Part shown: positions 1 through 12,096 of the stretch, one piece after another
How positions within the stretch are numbered: position 1 is the stretch's first letter
How the letters are laid out: each line of letters starts with the position of its first letter
Source of the DNA: Crossaster papposus
Taxonomy: Eukaryota; Echinodermata; Asteroidea; Velatida; Solasteridae
Reading direction: 5' to 3'
DNA length: 64,000 nucleotides
NCBI GenBank assembly: GCA_037893245.1
Contig: JBAIAA010000603.1
Coordinates: 1,178,001-1,242,000, forward strand
Translations under genes and position numbers: made by a program
The notes under the pieces: generated by a model
What the model was told of the DNA's origin: nothing
What the model saw: the letters and a program-made list of their open reading frames with translations, nothing else
The model's database searches: none

Positions 1-1665
1 GTGGATCGAATTTGTTATTTAATTCTAAGTTAGTAAATGACATAATTAGTAAACGACAATGACTATAAACTTTAACACGTTCTTTTATTTTATTAATAAA
101 TCATTTTTTATTGTATTGGTTCCTGGTCATCTATAATGTTACAAATGTAGTTGCACCGATATATGGTTAAATTAAATGATGCCAATTGCGCATTGTCTCT
201 ATTTGTGTTTATTGCAATCAATCTACCATGCTTACTTTAGATTTCACAGAATATAAAAAAATAACAACATTCCTATGATGTACTTGACTTGCAATTAGCA
301 GCAAACACGTTTCGACTGTAGTGGGAGTAATGAGGCAAGTTCTGACAACATTTTCCTGTGTTATGGGATTCCACTGCTTGCTATGTAGGCGGGTCTTTCA
401 TAAATTCAAAAAGTCACAGAGCCCGATTGCTGGAGATTTGTATGCATTTCTTGCCATTTGCTTTTGTTAGTGGGGTTCCAGATCTAGGCGGTAATAAAAT
501 GGGGTTAGGCGGTAATAAAATGGGGTTAGTCGGAAACAGGAGTCAAAGAAATAAAGAAGGTTGCACTCACACCGTAACTTAACTATTAAAATGTACAACA
601 TGTAGTTGTGATATATCACAAATGGGTAAAAGGATGGGCACAGTTCTATTACAACATTTAGCACATTAAAGGCAGATAAATATAAACGCAACTTTAAATG
701 CGAAACAATGGAATGACAGTAAGGAACAAAATATATTTTTTTGAGCGCTTCTGTTGTGGAATTACCATGGACCGTTTCTTCTCTTTTATCTCAAATTTCC
801 CATCTGTGTTGAACCAAGCGTACTTGAAAGTCACTTCCAGAATACGTCCGTTATAAAAAAAAGGCCAAAGTTCAAAGCAGAAATTATCAACCACGTGGAA
901 AACCACCTGTGATTGGCTGAAAATAGTTATCGTATGCGTAGAGCCATCCCGCTGCTCCGCCCGGCATACCTTATTATCTTCTGAATACTTATTTCTCTAT
1001 GGATGGCACCTCGTATCTTAAGACGATCAATCAAGTAATTGTCAAGATGTATCTGTGGATGAAACGAACGAGCCAGGTCTTGGAATAACGCCGAAACCCT
1101 ATTGAAGATGCCTATAGCATTGAATAATCAGATGCCAATGTCAATTTCATTATCATTTGAATAATCTCCAAAGGCAAAGAAGGGACATATCATCTTCTTG
1201 ATGAGTATGGAAACGACTCTTATCATCATGTTGGTGGGAGCAGGAACTGTCCTCTGGGGCTTGTGTATAATTCCTGTCGCTTACATTCAAACGCTGTGTC
1301 GCCGAAGTTAGCCTACAAGGAAGTAAAAATGTTGAGTTGGCTGCCGGCTGGACAGCAAGGTAATGTTCCCCCTGGTTTTCGGCCATGTGACCAAGCAAGA
1401 GAACTGGGCAGTCTCTTTTAAAGCGTCCAGATGGCGATGCTTGTTTTCAGCTCTCACCCATCCTTCTTGAAACATCGTCTTAATATGGATCCGATAGAAG
1501 AATATTCCGGCTGCATTAGTGAAGAGGACGTTGAACCGGTTTGTCGAAATCATTTTTTTTCGGGAATCCAATGACTTTATTGCCATCTGTGGATGTACAT
1601 GTACTGTTGTTGCACCCGCAGGTGACTCGGTCAAGTCACAGGTAGGCGTAACTTAATTCGATGAC
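1..1665. other. AT-rich stretch without a recognised gene
   Basis: I see no reading frame here that resembles a known family. On the reverse strand about 1308-1634 stays open for roughly 100 codons, but composition and motifs do not identify it. A 21-bp unit containing GGTAATAAAATGGGG occurs twice in tandem at 487-528. The rest looks like non-coding intergenic or intronic sequence. Confidence 0.5.
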
Positions 1666-1750
1666 TGAAGGAAAGAGACAGGGGAAAACTGGTAAATGGT
1701 TGTTCTCAATGGATCTTGTTGTACTCTTCAAGTCATCTAATGTAAGAATG
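1666..1750 (+). repeat. 85-bp dispersed repeat, copy 1
   Basis: These 85 bases recur at 4382-4466 in the same orientation with one visible mismatch (TGGTTG versus TAGTTG). Both copies begin TGAAGGAAAGAGACAGG and end at TGTAAGAATG, after which the flanks diverge at once. The sharp boundaries suggest a duplicated exon-like segment or a short mobile fragment. No function is implied. Confidence 0.85.
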
Positions 1751-1926
1751 ATACAACTTATATATTTAAACTACAGAAATAACTAAATAATTAAACTAAT
1801 CCCTTTAAATACCGATTTCAAGACCTGGTATATTTGTTATCAAACACTTGTGCAGTGTAACGCTCATTAGGCACACAGGCCACTAGGAGTATAGAAATGT
1901 GTTTATTCTGAGGCAACAACCCTTAA

Positions 1927-3543
1927 AGAGCACCTCTAAGTAAAACAAGTTTTCTCTGATTTTACATTTTGAAATAAATATGGAAGTATCCCAACCGAAT
2001 GCAATATCAATGGGATTTATAGCCCGCCTAAAAATAGTCTAAAAGAACGTTTTTTCGGTTCATGCCAAGACGCGAATTCTTAAAAACGTAAAGGTCACGC
2101 TTTTGTTTACCCGCGTCATTGAGGGTAAAACAAAGAAATTGAGGAGAAACCCAAATGCACATGCACGCACAACACACGCATGTTGTACGTTGCCCGGCCC
2201 TAGCTGCACACAACTTTCCATTCTTTGACTTGCACGGGGAGGCCAATTCACTCAAGAATACAAGCCAGGGAACAGTAAGAAAACAACTTTGTCTTGGTAC
2301 TCACGAATTTATAATTCTCACCGAGGATTTGTAGGTACAAAAGCCTTCCTTTGACTTTGAATGAAAGTCGAACACGAGCTTTGTTATACTCTACAACTTA
2401 CAAAGTACAAATCTAAGCGGGTCAACGTGCGTATGTCACCAGCGCATCGTGTACCCACCACGTGCAAACCACAAAACGAATCGCATGCGTGTTGCGTGTT
2501 GCGTGTTGCGTGTTGCATGCTGCTAGTGCTACCGGCCCCACGCGCGATCGTCCGCCTGGTTACAACACATTATTGACGTTAGCGTCGGAATATACTCATG
2601 GCAGAATCATACAATTCCTTGGAAGATTTGAGCGAGTATTCGGAAGAATTCAATGACGAAGATTCCCAAGGCAATGCACTGGACTCGGCAAGGAGACCTG
2701 GAGGTTTTTTCCCCTCCAGGTCCATAGTCCGATCGCAACGATGTATCACTAAACTAGTAGTAAGCCTGGCACCGATTTTTCGCGGTGCGCAACTGCTTCG
2801 AACCAGAGGCCCCCGTTGACGACGGGGTGCGTGGTGTGGAAAATCTCGCTGAACAGAAAGGCAACCAGGATCGGTTTTTACACACAAACTGGTAATACAT
2901 AATTTAGATGAATATACATTGTATCATGATGCCACTTTATTAGTTATCTCGGTGAATACAAGTCATTGCAAAAGTGTTGAAAAACATGAACCACTGCAGA
3001 GAAGCGACCACTTGGACAACCTAAAAATCCGACCTTGTGTACATGTACGTGCATGGTTTACAAATCGGACCCACTCTTTTCGTGTCTAAACATTCTCCTT
3101 TGGAAACCTCAGAAAATTTTCTTCAGGGTTTTTAAATTCCTCAAACATTTACCTACCACACAGGACTTCAGCATTTCGAAAAAATCGAACAAAATACGAA
3201 CTAATGTCGAGAAAAACATTGAGAAAAGAAGGCCGCAAGCAACACAATCGCACGCGGTACGCGCACGGTGTGGCGGTGGCATGCATGGCCTTGCGATCGC
3301 ATACTAGCTGAATAACACGATGACGTTTCGGGGTCATGTTAATCTCATTTGCATACATTAAACATGGCTGTCGTTTTCTCAAAAATAGAGCAGAATCGTG
3401 TTGGGAAAACCGAATTGAACTTTGTTTTTGATACACTAAAGTAAACCCCATGGAGTCAAATTATATACTAACGGAAAGATTGGTATATACTCTGTCATAA
3501 AATAAACCAAATACCCAAACTACAAAATTGTTAGAGGTGCTCT
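1927..3543. mobile_element. TTAA-flanked 1.6-kb DNA element
   Basis: The left end reads TTAA then AGAGCACCTCTAA; the right end reads the exact inverse (TTAGAGGTGCTCT) then TTAA. A TTAA target duplication with a 13-bp perfect terminal inverted repeat fits piggyBac- or Kolobok-type elements. The interior carries a heptamer microsatellite (GTGTTGC, about 2490-2520), CG-rich patches and short open frames, but no transposase that I recognise, so it is probably non-autonomous. A member of an undescribed TTAA family is possible. Confidence 0.6.
2598..2819 (+). CDS. Hypothetical short acidic reading frame
   Basis: This 73-codon frame starts MAESYNSLEDLSEYSEE and is acidic over its first 30 residues, then turns basic with no recognisable motif. 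It lies inside the TTAA-flanked element, just after a CG-rich stretch and a microsatellite. It could be a first coding exon of that element or a chance frame. I do not recognise a family. Confidence 0.2.
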   Translation: MAESYNSLEDLSEYSEEFNDEDSQGNALDSARRPGGFFPSRSIVRSQRCITKLVVSLAPIFRGAQLLRTRGPR

Positions 3544-3967
3544 TTAAACACTCAATAACCCATAGAGCAAGGAACAGAAACCCGAGTAAAGAAACACATT
3601 AGATAAAAGAATAAAGAAAACATTAACTCAGAACACCAGTTCAGGGACCATGGCCAGGTCTTGGTCCTATTATAAACAATAAAGTCAACTTTGCCAAAAT
3701 ACCCAGTCTTCATAGCCTAGCCTGGCACTTGCCTCTGATACCAAAACCCGAGGGAGGGGTCCAGGTTATACATGTACCTTTGCATGCTGTAAACAAGAGG
3801 AACTATCCCAGGCTATCCTGGCTACTACTGACACTGGAGAGATATAAAATGGCATTGACCAAGCCCCCAGGGCTTGAAGTTAAGGACTCTACCAGACCTG
3901 AAGGTGCCACACAGGGTCCTTATTGTTTCAGACCATTGGTCCAATGTACATGTAGATAGGTACTGGT

Positions 3968-3996
3968 GTATATGTACATGTACATGTACATGTAGC
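3968..3996. repeat. TACATG microsatellite
   Basis: A run of ACATGT hexamers, the most frequent simple repeat motif of the window. Similar runs lie at about 18350-18372, 42985-43020 and 45140-45185. It is self-complementary and typical of several marine invertebrate genomes. Confidence 0.8.
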
Positions 3997-4381
3997 TGTA
4001 CAATGAAAATGAATAAACTTCTAAAATTGAAAGCTACGCTGACTTTTCCTCCTCCCAATACATAAACTTGGAAAAGTAATCTAGTACAAACCTTAGCATT
4101 AAGATATTCTATAAAATCTTCACTTCCAGAAACACAACTTAATTAATCAGAACTTCATCAGGAAAACAAGATATTCCTAAATCAAAATCATGACTCTGCA
4201 GTAGAAAGTCACAAACCTGTGTGTGTCTTCAGTATACTTAAAATTACACAGGGATGGTCAAGGTTTAAATGATAAAATGACTATTTTCCCATAAAGTGAA
4301 ACTTAACTAGAATAGCATCTAGGCAATCTATGAACATATTTGTATCAATGAGAAAGAATTCAAATAAATCCCACATACCTG

Positions 4382-4466
4382 TGAAGGAAAGAGACAGGGG
4401 AAAACTGGTAAATAGTTGTTCTCAATGGATCTTGTTGTACTCTTCAAGTCATCTAATGTAAGAATG
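4382..4466 (+). repeat. 85-bp dispersed repeat, copy 2
   Basis: Near-identical partner of the segment at 1666-1750, same orientation. The sequence after it (GCTTGAAGGG) differs from that after copy 1, so the duplication ends exactly at the shared AAGAATG. Confidence 0.85.
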
Positions 4467-4974
4467 GCTTGAAGGGTACAAGGACTGCCAAATCACCAGT
4501 TTTCTGTGGTCACCTGGGTGTTACCCATTCCATTACTCTACCGTGCTGTTTCATATGCTGGTTCTGCTCATGTAATGTCTTGTTAGAAGGGAACATGGCA
4601 TGAAACAGTCAATATATTGGGAACTAATACAAATTAAAAATAGGGGTGCTACCGTTTTGGAAGGGGAGGACTAGATCCGATCCCTACACTGTCACTGTGT
4701 AAGGTCGCATGCTTCGTCTTCCTTAGTTCATCTGCAACTTGTATCGTACGTATTGCAGAATTACAGTCTCTAAATCTCTCGCGGCATTATGTGTCCTTTG
4801 GGAGATCCTCAAGTAAAAGGTCCAAGCCTCAAATAGTTGTCAGGATAACATGAGTGATTTCTGACATCCTCCCAGGCTAGCTAATGTCATGTAGGCAAGT
4901 TTTACACTTCTCAGAAAATTGGCCTGTTTCAAGTTTCAACAGAGGGTTTATTTTCAGTGCAAAGATTGTTAATT

Positions 4975-5927
4975 TCTTCTTCTGCAAGGTGCAAATAATT
5001 CCTCAGATGTTTTATTTCTTGCCTTGACTCCTGCAGCTGTGATAAAAGATGTTAGCTGTTGTCGCGTGGAAGCCTGTTCATTTTCGCGGTTATACTTGTC
5101 AGTTTTGATACTGTCCGGCGAAGTGATTTCATTTCCCTCTTTTTTTCCTGAAGCAAGCTGTCTTTATTTTCAGTGCACGGTGAACTTTGTTTTCAGTTTT
5201 TTTAAAGTCCGTCTTGGACTCAAGTTTGGACATCTCATCTTTTTTTGATTTCAACTTCGCAATTTCTTTGTCTTTGGTTGCAAATCTACGTTTCACGTTT
5301 TAAGGCCGGAACTTGACTTCTTGATCATCTAATTGCTTGGCACGCTTTTTAAGCCTTCCTTCTCTCTGCTGATCTGTTTATTTCTTCTTTTTGATGCTCT
5401 GTCTTACTCCAGTCAGTTCTTTATTCTTTTTTGGAAGCTGTGCACAAACATCAGATTTAGAAGTTACAAGTGTCCGTACTTTATTGATGTTCTTTGTTAA
5501 CTGCTTCTTCAACTTAGTTCTCTCTTTCTTTAGATTTACATTGACACATTCAAGCCTTACAAGTTTTGTATTATTATGAGTTGCTTGTGGTGGATTATTT
5601 GTGGCTCTTTCTTCAGCAAATGTATTTATGGTGTCCTTGTACTTCAGTTTTGCAGTTTGAATTTCTTTCGCATGTTCGTGTACGCTTACTCAAACTTCGG
5701 TCAGATCTGCTTTGACATCTGTCCCTAAAAATAAGTCGCATCCATTTGCCTGTCGTCACCAAAGATGCCCTAGATTGGATCCGATACAAGACTAGTTCAA
5801 TGATGACTGCCTCAGTTATCTTCTCACTGTCAATAATGATGAGTGCATCAGAGTCAGACTGTAAACTGCCAACTGTTATGCCAAGCTTACTGCACCCCTC
5901 GCCAATATAATCTGCAAGTGGAAACAA
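4975..5927 (-). pseudogene. Frame-broken coiled-coil gene fragment
   Basis: Reading the reverse strand from 5927, a first frame carries a segment with DSDALIIID and LVLYRIQS. At about 5690 the meaningful frame shifts to one containing HAKEIQTAKLKYKDTIN and then a Lys/Glu-rich heptad-like stretch (NLKKERTKLKKQLTKN) that runs to a stop at about 5387. Beyond the stop, all-helical charged sequence continues in broken frames to about 4980. The pattern is a long coiled-coil protein inactivated by at least one frameshift and two stops. I do not recognise the family; similar coiled-coil genes are common in transposon-rich invertebrate genomes. Confidence 0.6.
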
Positions 5928-5929
5928 AA

Positions 5930-6313
5930 AAGGAAAGGCAATATATTAATAATACCATTCTGAATTATTTTCTATCATGAAATTTTGAAAATAAAATAAA
6001 ACTTTAAATAAATAAGCATTATGTAGGCCCGCCCCGCTCGGGGTGGGTTTCAATTCTGTAGAAAGAATGAAATTACAGATGCGCCATTAATTGTTTTGCA
6101 GAGCTGTGAAAGTAATTGGTTTATTCGGTTGTGCTTATCCAAGAATGGCTAATCAATTATACAAGAGTTACTTAAAATAAAACAATGTTATAAAACAAAC
6201 TTCGGATCTAACTAAATAGTCTAAATTGAAAAGGGACAGCGAAATTGTTAATTCAAGTTGGATATATAAATCTCTTTAAAATGTAAATACCAAAGCATCA
6301 ATCTGGGGCCTCC
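5930..6313. other. Non-coding spacer
   Basis: AT-rich sequence between the coiled-coil relic and the first TTAA MITE. A short GC-rich inverted motif (GCCCCGCTCGGGGTGGG) lies near 6030. No gene is seen. Confidence 0.5.
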
Positions 6314-6674
6314 TTAAAGGTAGGATATACACCATTTGCAGATATCGAAAATATTTACTAACGCATTATTAAGAAATATCTTACTCATTTGAAAGTAAAT
6401 AATTATTCTAGGCATCCAGCGAAACGATTGCGCTAGATATCCTGTAATTATTTCGGAAAATAACATTTCGCGATCGCGAAAAAAACAAAGATAACATAAG
6501 AATAACTGCTCGACGCAGGTTGAAAACAAACGCTGTTTTTCGTGCTTTTCTCGGCATCCGTGATTGTAAAACTTCGGACAGATCAGTTAAACGATATTTA
6601 CTATAAAATACAACCCCCCAAATGTACCCATTCATGATAATTTACGCAATTACCAATGGTGTATCCTACCATTA
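6314..6674 (+). mobile_element. TTAA MITE family A, copy 1
   Basis: The ends read TTAAAGGTAGGATATACACC and, inverted, GGTGTATCCTACC. The body is shared with copies at 15435, 44301, 50934, 52100, 58170 and 60842. It has no coding capacity and carries a short central palindrome (TTTCGCGATCGCGAAA, about 6468-6483). TTAA flanks and terminal repeats of about 18 bp fit a non-autonomous piggyBac or Kolobok-type element. In this copy the right flank is mutated to ATTAA. Confidence 0.85.
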
Positions 6675-7055
6675 ATATTCACAAGAAAAAAGGGTGTTCT
6701 TGTTCCCATAGTTTTCTACTAATAAGCACAGCAAAAACAAAGTAACATGTGGTCTCTGTACAGGTAATCAATTAATCGACCATGGGCAATTATCCTTGAG
6801 GTCAGAGCCAACTGGCTCCACATTCCACTCCCTGGTCAGTACTGTGGCCACCTGTAAACTTGTCCCAGTCCCACTAGGTCTAACTATAATGATATACATG
6901 TAGAGAGCTAATAATAAAACTACCCACAGGGGTAACCACTTAAATCTCAATGGCTCAACTGGAGCAAGTCTAATGGAACCAAGGTTTTCTCATGGTTTTC
7001 TCAAGATAACCCACTGCCAGCACTAGGGGTCACTATCTGGCCCTATGTATTTAAA

Positions 7056-7171
7056 GCACAGGTATCACTTAACCACAGGTATCACTTAACCACAGGTATC
7101 ACTTAACCACAGGTATCACTTAACCACAGGTATCACTTAACCACAGGTATCACTTAACCACAGGTATCACT
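7056..7171. repeat. 17-bp tandem repeat
   Basis: Nearly seven almost perfect copies of CCACAGGTATCACTTAA lie head to tail, followed by unique sequence. This is a young minisatellite with no associated gene. Confidence 0.95.
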
Positions 7172-7267
7172 TCCAGTGCTGTATTGAATTATCAAAAGTT
7201 ACAGACTTGCGTTATACATGTATCATAATTTATCTAAAATGTAGCATCTATGGGAATGACAGACTTA

Positions 7268-8013
7268 AGCCGTGTTCGCACTGGACTTTTTGGGGGGAAG
7301 GTTTTACTGAGACGATGGTAACAAAAAAATTGTCAAATGTTACCGCTGTTCGCACTGGGACTTTCGACACGGGAAAATTTTACCGAGACCGCGGGAGAAG
7401 TAGCCGAGCTGTCATTATAATGACTCGTGAGGGTGCTTTGCGTGAACTTTCTTTATTGACCCCGGTGTACCCATTCGCATTATTGACGCATACGTTGTCG
7501 TGCTTTCTTTCGTCGTAAGATATGTTGACGTTCTTTATTATCGTCTGGAAATGATGCACTGGTACTAGCACCTATCAAACTTCCGACTGTATCAATAATA
7601 ATATCTGCCATAATATTGACCAAACGAACCCCAACTCGACGTAATCTTTTTGCAGAACCACATAGCGAATGTGATCACGATGCAATTTGCATGCATCAGC
7701 GTGCCCGCACGTAAACAATGCAAAGAGCGCATGCACGGTGTCTTGTGTAGCATGACCTCGCACTGGGGGGCCGGATGAACGTTTTCCTGGGCCGCTTTTA
7801 CCGACACGCGCTGTTCGCACTGGACTTATCGTCTTGGGAAAAGTGACCAGGGAAGTTTTCCCGGGCAGCAGTTGGCCGGTAGAAGTACCTACTGGACTCG
7901 GGGGAAGTAACTGAGAGGAAAACGTCCTAGGCTGTCCGCACTGGACTTAAAATGGGAAAAGTACCCATCGTCTCGGTATGTTTTATCATAATAAGTCCAG
8001 TGAAAACAGGGCT
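7268..8013 (+). mobile_element. Harbinger-like MITE family B, copy 1
   Basis: The element has inverted ends containing GTTCGCACTGGACTTTT (left) and its inverse with a few changes (right), each bordered by AGCC/GGCT and flanked by TTA on both sides. A TTA target duplication is typical of PIF/Harbinger elements. The interior has further inverted blocks with ACCGAGAC and GGGAAAA motifs but no transposase. A second, shorter copy lies in opposite orientation at 48170-48673. Confidence 0.75.
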
Positions 8014-8016
8014 TTA

Positions 8017-8714
8017 GGCAGAAAAGTATAAAATGTCTACAAAAGTAAATAGAAAAATAAAAATATAACGAAATTCACATTAACAATATAATCCAAAGTT
8101 CTTGGATCTTTGTAAGAGATAATAAAAGATCAAGGAATTCCTTGTCAACAATTATCCTCGAAATGCATCTCAAATCTCTAACAGTACTTCTTCTTCTACG
8201 TTCTTCCTCAGAAAGCTATCTCCTCGTTTAGTTATAAAACGTAACTGGCATGACTTCTAAAGAATAGCTAAACTTCTCTATCCTAACTAGGGATGGAATT
8301 TTAAGGGGAAGTGCGACCTTAAACCTTGTTGTTCCTGCCGAATTCCAGGTTCCTAAGTTTGTGTACGTCGCCATTTTGAAAAGCGCCCTCTGTCACCAAA
8401 CTTGTGTGGCGAGACTATGGGTCCGTGAAAAAGAGTATACAAATTAATACACTTAAGTCACAGTTTTCATTTTCTGGTCATTTAAGACCCTTATTATTCA
8501 CTTCAAATGATGCCTTGCCCATTACATTAACCCTTTGCTACTTTAAAACAACAAAGTTTATGATTTACCTTGAGAAACTGAGTAAAGATGTATCAATCTA
8601 AGAGAGAGGTTGAAAAAACTGTATTTCCACCACCGTATCGACACCCAGGAACTGCTACTAAGTAACTGCTACTTGTCAAGAGGGGGTACTATATACACAC
8701 AAATTTTTGATTTT
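8017..8714. other. Spacer without a recognised gene
   Basis: Contains only short open frames and a few CG-poor repeats. It leads into the 3' end of the broken transposase-like gene on the reverse strand. Confidence 0.5.
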
Positions 8715-11360
8715 GGCACTAACACTGTCACTCGTCTTCAACTTCATCATCCCTTTTGCGCTTACTTTCTGTTGTCTCTTCTTGGCTAGGAAGGAGGGAA
8801 GTGAGGTCCGCCCTGTGGTCTTGGGCACAAAATGCTCGGATGCTTTTGTACAAGTACCACTGCCTTTTCAGGCTCAGACCCCGAGGGGGAATAGCCTCTG
8901 GCAGGCCAGATGGGAATTATGCTGTTAGCAGGAGCTGTGTGTTTATTTTCCCGCTATCACTAAATTCCCTTGTCAACACAGAGCCTGGAGCGGTCTTGCT
9001 GAAATTTAGATGGTGCATTGCCTTGATCCCTACAAGAGGTTTGAAGTAGGGATCAAGGAATGACTTCCAGTCATAAATTGGCACTGTGAAATCTCCAAGC
9101 TCTGTGCGGACAATCTGAGGGATGTTTACGCCTGAATGGGAACTTGACCTGCAAACATCAGCTATGTCATTAAGACATGACACATGAGATCTAATGTATT
9201 GCTGCTTCAACAGGCCAAAACTCCAATCAGGCGCAAACTTTGTGTGGCCAGCAACTAAAAACCCCAAGTGAATTTCATCATGCAGACCTGTCAAGACCCT
9301 CCACATTAAGTACCAAACTTGTTTTTATTTTGCCCACTACAGTTATCACAGTGGAGGTAAAGTATACGCTCGCCTAAACTGTAGTTGGCAAAATAAAAAT
9401 GCAAGTATGAGATGACAGCATTTGCCTCTTTGGTGGTGACCATGCCCTCATCAATCAGGAAGTTGACTTGCCGGCTAAGCCCCTCAGTGTATCCCAAAGA
9501 TTCCGCATTTCCTTGGGGTCAGAAAGTAGATGGGTCCCGGTTGCTCTGGATCATGTGGATAGAAAATCTGCAATGATCAATAAAATAAATGTTTAGTTGT
9601 ATAATACAAATAATGAATGTTTATGAGTGCAATGGTGCGAATATTTTCATGAGTTGAAAGATGGAATGTACTTTTCAACGAGGCTGAGCAGAGTAGAATG
9701 GAACATTCCATCTTTCAACGAATGAAAATATTCTCACTATTGCAAGAAGAAAAACATTCATTATTTTTTTCATAGCCTATAATATCCACGTGGTTCTTTG
9801 TCAATTTGTTTGGAGGGTAACTTTCAAAACAAACAAAGCGTAGGGCCTACAATATTTTATTGTGACATTACACCCATTTCTTTTGGATTTAACAGGGACT
9901 AAGGGCGTTTTGTCTGCGTATTTTGAGACTTGCAGGCGTCGTAAATGTAGTGTGTGCCTACCTGCAGTAACTGTACTGCTGCATTAAAGGGAACGCGCGC
10001 ACGCAGTGCTGTGGTACGCACCGTGCAATAGAATTTATCGGATGGAACGAAAAATGCACGGTGAATGGAATGAAAAATGCAGGGTGAATGAGTTGTGTGC
10101 AATGGTACTTTTAGTTGATATCACGTGACGGACAATCCTCAGATCAAATGCAAGGATCTGCTCGGGTGTTATATAAAAACAAATACATGACTGGCTGACC
10201 GACCGAACGAACAAACAAACAAACAAACAAACTACGAACCTGTTGGGCAAAGTCAAAACTGTAATGCATTGCTCCTTCCATGGAGTTTGGTGGATGTTGT
10301 CCAAGCTGGGCGGGATTGTCTTTTATCACCTGCTTAGCAGCGATGGTGTTGTCCCGGTAAACTTGCCGTTCCATGTCGACAACCCGTAGATGCTCCAGAT
10401 GCTGGTCCAGGAGTTCCCGCTTGGTCGCTACGCTGTTGTTGGCACTGTGGTAGATCTTCTGACTATGCCGCTGACAAGTCCAGCATAGATCCGTCCGCGG
10501 CTTTGTCGTCAGTATGAATGGAATGTGGCGCTTCCATGCAGTGATGAAGGATGTCCTGCCCATCACCCTGTGGTCTAAAAATAACATGAAATGGATAATA
10601 TACTTGAACATGATTTTAATTGTGCACGTCATCTTTTTCCCAAATTGTCTGCACTAGCTGCAACAGTGCCAGGGCAGCTCAACCCAGGGATAGATCCGGT
10701 ACGACTACGAGGTTCATGTTGAGTGCCTGATAGTAGAAAATGGATACGGTGCGATGACATAAAACTAACCCCCCCCCCCCCCCCCCCCCACAAAAAAGAA
10801 AAAAAACACTTTTAAATTTTCTTACCTGTTCCATTAGCTGCATTCAGCTCTTGCAATTTGGTTCTTAATTCCTCCAAATTGATGTTCTATTTTCCACTGC
10901 TGGGAGAAGCCTGATCCGTGGATCCGATGACTTTATACTGAGATGGCACTCGGCCTGGAATGGTCAGTGCCCTCTCCTCAGCAAACATCGTGACAAACCT
11001 CACGGCTCTCAATGTCTTCAAGGACAACATTTCTGGTGTTTTGTTGAGCGCTACCGCTTCGCTTCTCCATGACTTCAATCCCATTGGCAACATAGTGCTT
11101 CGTCAGTTTAGTAATGTATTTGTCACTGACCCTTGGAAATAAATAAATAGACAATACGGTACAATTATTTACTCAATAAAAACAGTGATAAACACAAATT
11201 ACTGAAATGACCCAACCTGGTAGATTGACCCGGTCTCTGAACATGACTACCTGTAGTTTGCCGCCTGCTACTGGTATCTACATCCTGCAACACTTCAGAC
11301 AGCACACATGCAGTATCAGACACAGCATGGCAGAAATGTATGGAACGCCAAAGAGGCATT
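8715..11360 (-). pseudogene. Multi-exon transposase-like gene with CDNCSGQNKNK motif, frame-broken
   Basis: Reverse-strand exons can be placed by splice signals and by comparison with the relic at 56.9-57.9 kb: about 11217-11360; 10826-11131 (YITKLTKHYVANG, then FAEERALTIPGRVPS); 10240-10574 (TDLCWTCQ, HYSFDFAQQ, donor CAG|GTTCGT); 9306-9567 (IYFLTPRKCGIFGI, FLIDEGM, HCDNCSGQNKNK); and 8715-9306 (HTKFAPDWSFGL, LKRQWYLYKSI). Introns are clean, but exon 2 has a frameshift and an in-frame TAG. The junctions near 9500 and 9310 each need a frameshift correction. Asp in CDNCSGQ may be one acidic residue of an RNase H-like site; this is inference. The family is a widespread uncharacterised one, probably transposon-derived. 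Confidence 0.7.
10769..10789. repeat. Poly-C tract
   Basis: About 21 consecutive C residues in the intron between exons 2 and 3 of the transposase-like relic. Similar homopolymers are at 52661-52683 (G) and 61574-61597 (C). Such runs are error-prone in sequencing. Confidence 0.9.
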
Positions 11361-11723
11361 TAATGTGATCATCGAATCGGTGATGTACTTTCACGATCGG
11401 TGATGGACTTTTGTAATCGAGTGATGGTCTTTTGTTCGCGATCGGTGATCAACCTTTGCGAGCGGTGATGAACTTTTGCGATCGGTGATGAATTTTGCGA
11501 TCCGTGCATGATCAACCTTTGCGAGCGGTGATCAACTTTTGCGAGCGGTGATCAACTTTTGCGAGCGGTGATCAACTTTTGCGAGCGGTGATCAACAGTT
11601 GCGATCGGTGATCAACTGTTGCGAGCGGTGATCAAATTTTGCGAGCATTTTGCGATCGGTGATGAACATTTCCTTCCCCCAAATCAGTACAACTGCTTGT
11701 ATTTTAATCCTAGACAATCCATC

Positions 11724-12096
11724 TTAATAATAATAATAATAATGCTAGTTCTTATAGCACTTTTAGACTCCCACAATGTGGGTGTATCAAAGCGCTTTAT
11801 TATTACCCCGGTCATTGGGCCCGTGAAACATTCCAAATACCATCTCAGCTCCCTGGGGAGTATACAGCTCGATGCTGCCATTTCGGCGCAAAGCAGCTAA
11901 ATCAACCACAATAACCATCTCTGCCCTCACAGGTACCCATTTACTCCTGGGTGGAGAGAAGCAATGAGTGACAAAGTGCCTTGCCAAAGGGCACACGCAC
12001 CATAGTCCCAGGCCGGACTCGAACCCACAACCTGCAGCTTTACCTACAGATTACAAATTCAATGCTCCAGACCACGAGACCACGGCACTAGCATAC
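11724..12096 (-). mobile_element. tRNA-derived SINE with (ATT)n tail
   Basis: On the reverse strand a tRNA-like head carries a B box (GGGTTCGAGTCCGG) near 12015 and a degenerate A-box region near 12075. The body contains CACCCAGGAGTAAATGGGTA and ends in an ATT repeat at 11724-11742. The last body bases before the tail (GTGCTATAAGAACTAGC) resemble the 3' end of the LINE at 41.8-42.9 kb, which suggests that LINE machinery mobilised it. It is not a functional tRNA gene. Confidence 0.8.

Noticed and set aside
1308-5927. Relationship between the frame at 1308-1634 and the coiled-coil relic at 5.8 kb (shared YRI-type block)
   Set aside because: The resemblance is limited to a few residues and one GGATCCGATA stretch, too short to claim paralogy.
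7056-7171. CRISPR-like array
   Set aside because: The 17-bp repeats abut without spacers, and the genome is eukaryotic.
12000-12090. Possible tRNA gene (B box GGGTTCGAGTCC)
   Set aside because: The cloverleaf is degenerate, and the unit continues into a SINE body with an ATT tail.
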